From assembly GCF_023284065.1 (NCBI RefSeq), contig NZ_JAKIKP010000003.1, forward strand, positions 310,001-374,000: a stretch of DNA of 64,000 nt, read 5' to 3'. This document shows, in pieces, positions 62,837 to 64,000 of the stretch; within the stretch, counting starts at the first letter, position 1, and every line of letters begins with the position of its first letter. The notes under the pieces were generated by a model. The model did no database searches. It had not been told where the DNA came from and worked only from the letters and a program-made list of their open reading frames with translations. The position numbers and the translations under genes were made by a program. This DNA is from Shewanella gaetbuli (lineage in GTDB: Bacteria > Pseudomonadota > Gammaproteobacteria > Enterobacterales > Shewanellaceae).

Positions 62837-64000
62837 GCTGTTTCGTCGGTAAAGTAATGATGATAGTGTCGCCGGTGTTGCGGTCTATTTTTTCATCAAC
62901 AATGGTCGGGAAGCTAAAGGGTGCTTCAGTTGGCGCGGTTTGAGTTTCTTGGCTTGTCTTTTTAGTTGCCACTTGGTTTTTTGCGGGAGCAGAGGGGGCA
63001 TTGATCGCCTTTAACTGGCCATCTAAGGTTAAATACATCCCTTCTTGGCGATAACCCTGCATTTGATCAAACAGATCAAAATTGGCATCAATGGGTAGCG
63101 ATGAAATATAACGGCCTATGTCAGAGGTCGCAATGTGGCGTCCCGCTGGTTTAGCAGCTTTAAATAACTGCTGGCAAATGGCAAACGGTGTGGCGTCAAC
63201 AATCACACCATTGGGAAGATGAGAGAGCGATAACCGCAACAGTTGTTGCTGGTGGTATGGGCTGCCATTAATGGTGTAGGTATAGACTTTCATGCCAAGT
63301 TTGTTAGCCCGGCTTTTTACCGCAGGAGATTGCATATAACTGCGAATATCTAGATGTAACCCAGAATGTAAGCCTAATTTACGTTGAATGTTAACAAGCG
63401 AGGAATGGCTGGTGTAATCCTTATAACGGCTACGATATCGCTTGGTGCCGTACTGGCTACCTCGGTCAAAGTTGCGTTGGTTATCAAGGTAGTAATTGTC
63501 GTTTTTTACGCCATTTTTCATATTCGCCACCATAATATCAACACTGGTGGGATGCGCTTTTTGCACGAAACCTAAATACACAATGGGGTTAATGCCCCGC
63601 AGTTTTGTAAGTGTGTCCATTTCAGAAGAAGAATAATAATACCGTCCAAGCCCAACGGTTTCTCTAAGCATGTTATCAAGCTGAGCTAGTTGAGCTCCAT
63701 TGGCTTTGGCTTTTACTTCTACATTGAGTTGCTGCTCACCTTGGCGGTAATAAGCAAAGGTTTGAAACGCTTCTAATGCAGTAATGGGCCTAACGTTCAC
63801 TAAATCATTGGTCGACTTATCACGCAGTTTGAGTTGTTTGTATTGCGATAGGTTCATGCGATCAAGCTCGAACTTTTTGCCGGTATAGTGCACCGTTGCT
63901 CGGCCTGTTTCTTCATCATGATGGTTTACCCAAGTGCCGTCACCTAGCAACATAACGTCAATTTCTACACTGTTGAAGTTGTCTACCAACGCACTGGCAA
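62826..64000 (-). CDS. glycerophosphodiester phosphodiesterase-like protein (5' end beyond the window)
   Basis: The frame stays open to the right edge (…ASALVDNF), so the start lies outside. It has a GDPD-like TIM-barrel pattern: VEIDVMLLGDGTWVNHHDEE (metal and catalytic residues), VNVRPITALEAFQTF, LNVEVKAKANG and later VYTYTINGSP and GVIVDATP. The first catalytic His of GDPD would be in the missing part. An insertion rich in Arg/Tyr (about 170-200) is unusual. A polar Ala/Thr/Gln tail follows the barrel. It overlaps the PEGA-protein gene by 11 bases, so they are co-translated. Substrate unknown. Confidence 0.7.
   Translation of the reverse strand, partial: ASALVDNFNSVEIDVMLLGDGTWVNHHDEETGRATVHYTGKKFELDRMNLSQYKQLKLRDKSTNDLVNVRPITALEAFQTFAYYRQGEQQLNVEVKAKANGAQLAQLDNMLRETVGLGRYYYSSSEMDTLTKLRGINPIVYLGFVQKAHPTSVDIMVANMKNGVKNDNYYLDNQRNFDRGSQYGTKRYRSRYKDYTSHSSLVNIQRKLGLHSGLHLDIRSYMQSPAVKSRANKLGMKVYTYTINGSPYHQQQLLRLSLSHLPNGVIVDATPFAICQQLFKAAKPAGRHIATSDIGRYISSLPIDANFDLFDQMQGYRQEGMYLTLDGQLKAINAPSAPAKNQVATKKTSQETQTAPTEAPFSFPTIVDEKIDRNTGDTIIITLPTKQHEQ

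Noticed and set aside
1..64000. CRISPR arrays, tRNA or rRNA genes, intact insertion sequences or prophage genes
   Set aside because: I looked for regularly spaced repeats, tRNA-like cloverleaf ends (CCA), rRNA-like conserved stretches, DDE transposase motifs and integrases and saw none.

Overview
The window looks like chromosome of a marine gammaproteobacterium, most likely Shewanella or a close relative. This is inferred from the gene set: dnaB next to alr, an S46 dipeptidyl-peptidase, DUF2333 beside a TIGR04219 barrel, a Mn-type pyrophosphatase, folM and a YaeR-type VOC protein. It also fits the moderately AT-rich base use and frequent TTG/GTG starts. I saw no rRNA, tRNA, CRISPR array or intact insertion sequence.

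Left part (1-16.8 kb), mostly core: a dienelactone-hydrolase-like enzyme, a small MscS-type channel, a spermidine-synthase-like protein, the peroxide-detoxifying pair ahpC-ahpF, a membrane diguanylate cyclase and a chemoreceptor behind a near-perfect sigma-28 promoter. These are followed by a secreted S46 peptidase, dnaB, alr, a POTRA-less Omp85-type barrel, a CheX-like protein, a lumazine-binding-like secreted protein and a LysR regulator.

Capsule locus (about 17.3-35.3 kb): an untranslated leader with an ops-like GCGGTAGC element precedes a complete group 2/ABC-type capsule cluster. KpsM-KpsT form the ABC exporter, KpsE and a KpsD-like protein span periplasm and outer membrane, and KpsC and KpsS build the Kdo primer. 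The strain-specific middle is AT-rich: a glycosyltransferase, a TviB/WbpO-type nucleotide-sugar dehydrogenase, a 908-residue helical-repeat/GT2 fusion, a QueC-like PP-loop enzyme of unknown role, an extra glmM and another GT-A transferase. A PagL-type lipid A deacylase closes the locus.

Variable junction (35.3-37.9 kb): a hipBA toxin-antitoxin pair with three operator-like palindromes, a decayed coding remnant and six tandem copies of a heptamer lie between the capsule locus and dusA.

Right part (37.9-58.3 kb): dusA; a small operon with a sigma-54-type promoter (103-residue exported protein, 40-residue membrane peptide, PspC) that resembles a minimal phage-shock system; an enoyl-CoA isomerase/hydratase; PCu(A)C-DUF2333-TIGR04219; a PQQ-type sugar dehydrogenase; pyrC; a DUF72 protein; a large divergent bifunctional penicillin-binding protein; ppaC; a coiled-coil membrane protein with a yaeR-like gene; a two-receiver pseudokinase; a BacNav-type channel; a secreted PI-PLC-like protein; folM convergent with an N-terminally extended 5-formyl-THF cyclo-ligase.

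Right edge (58.4-64.0 kb): three tightly packed minus-strand genes encode a GDPD-like protein (cut by the window edge), an 827-residue multi-pass protein ending in a PEGA domain, and a protein with seven CxxC zinc knuckles followed by membrane helices. I do not recognise this set as a described system. With the sigma-54 psp-like operon and the PP-loop enzyme in the capsule locus, it is the best candidate for new biology here.
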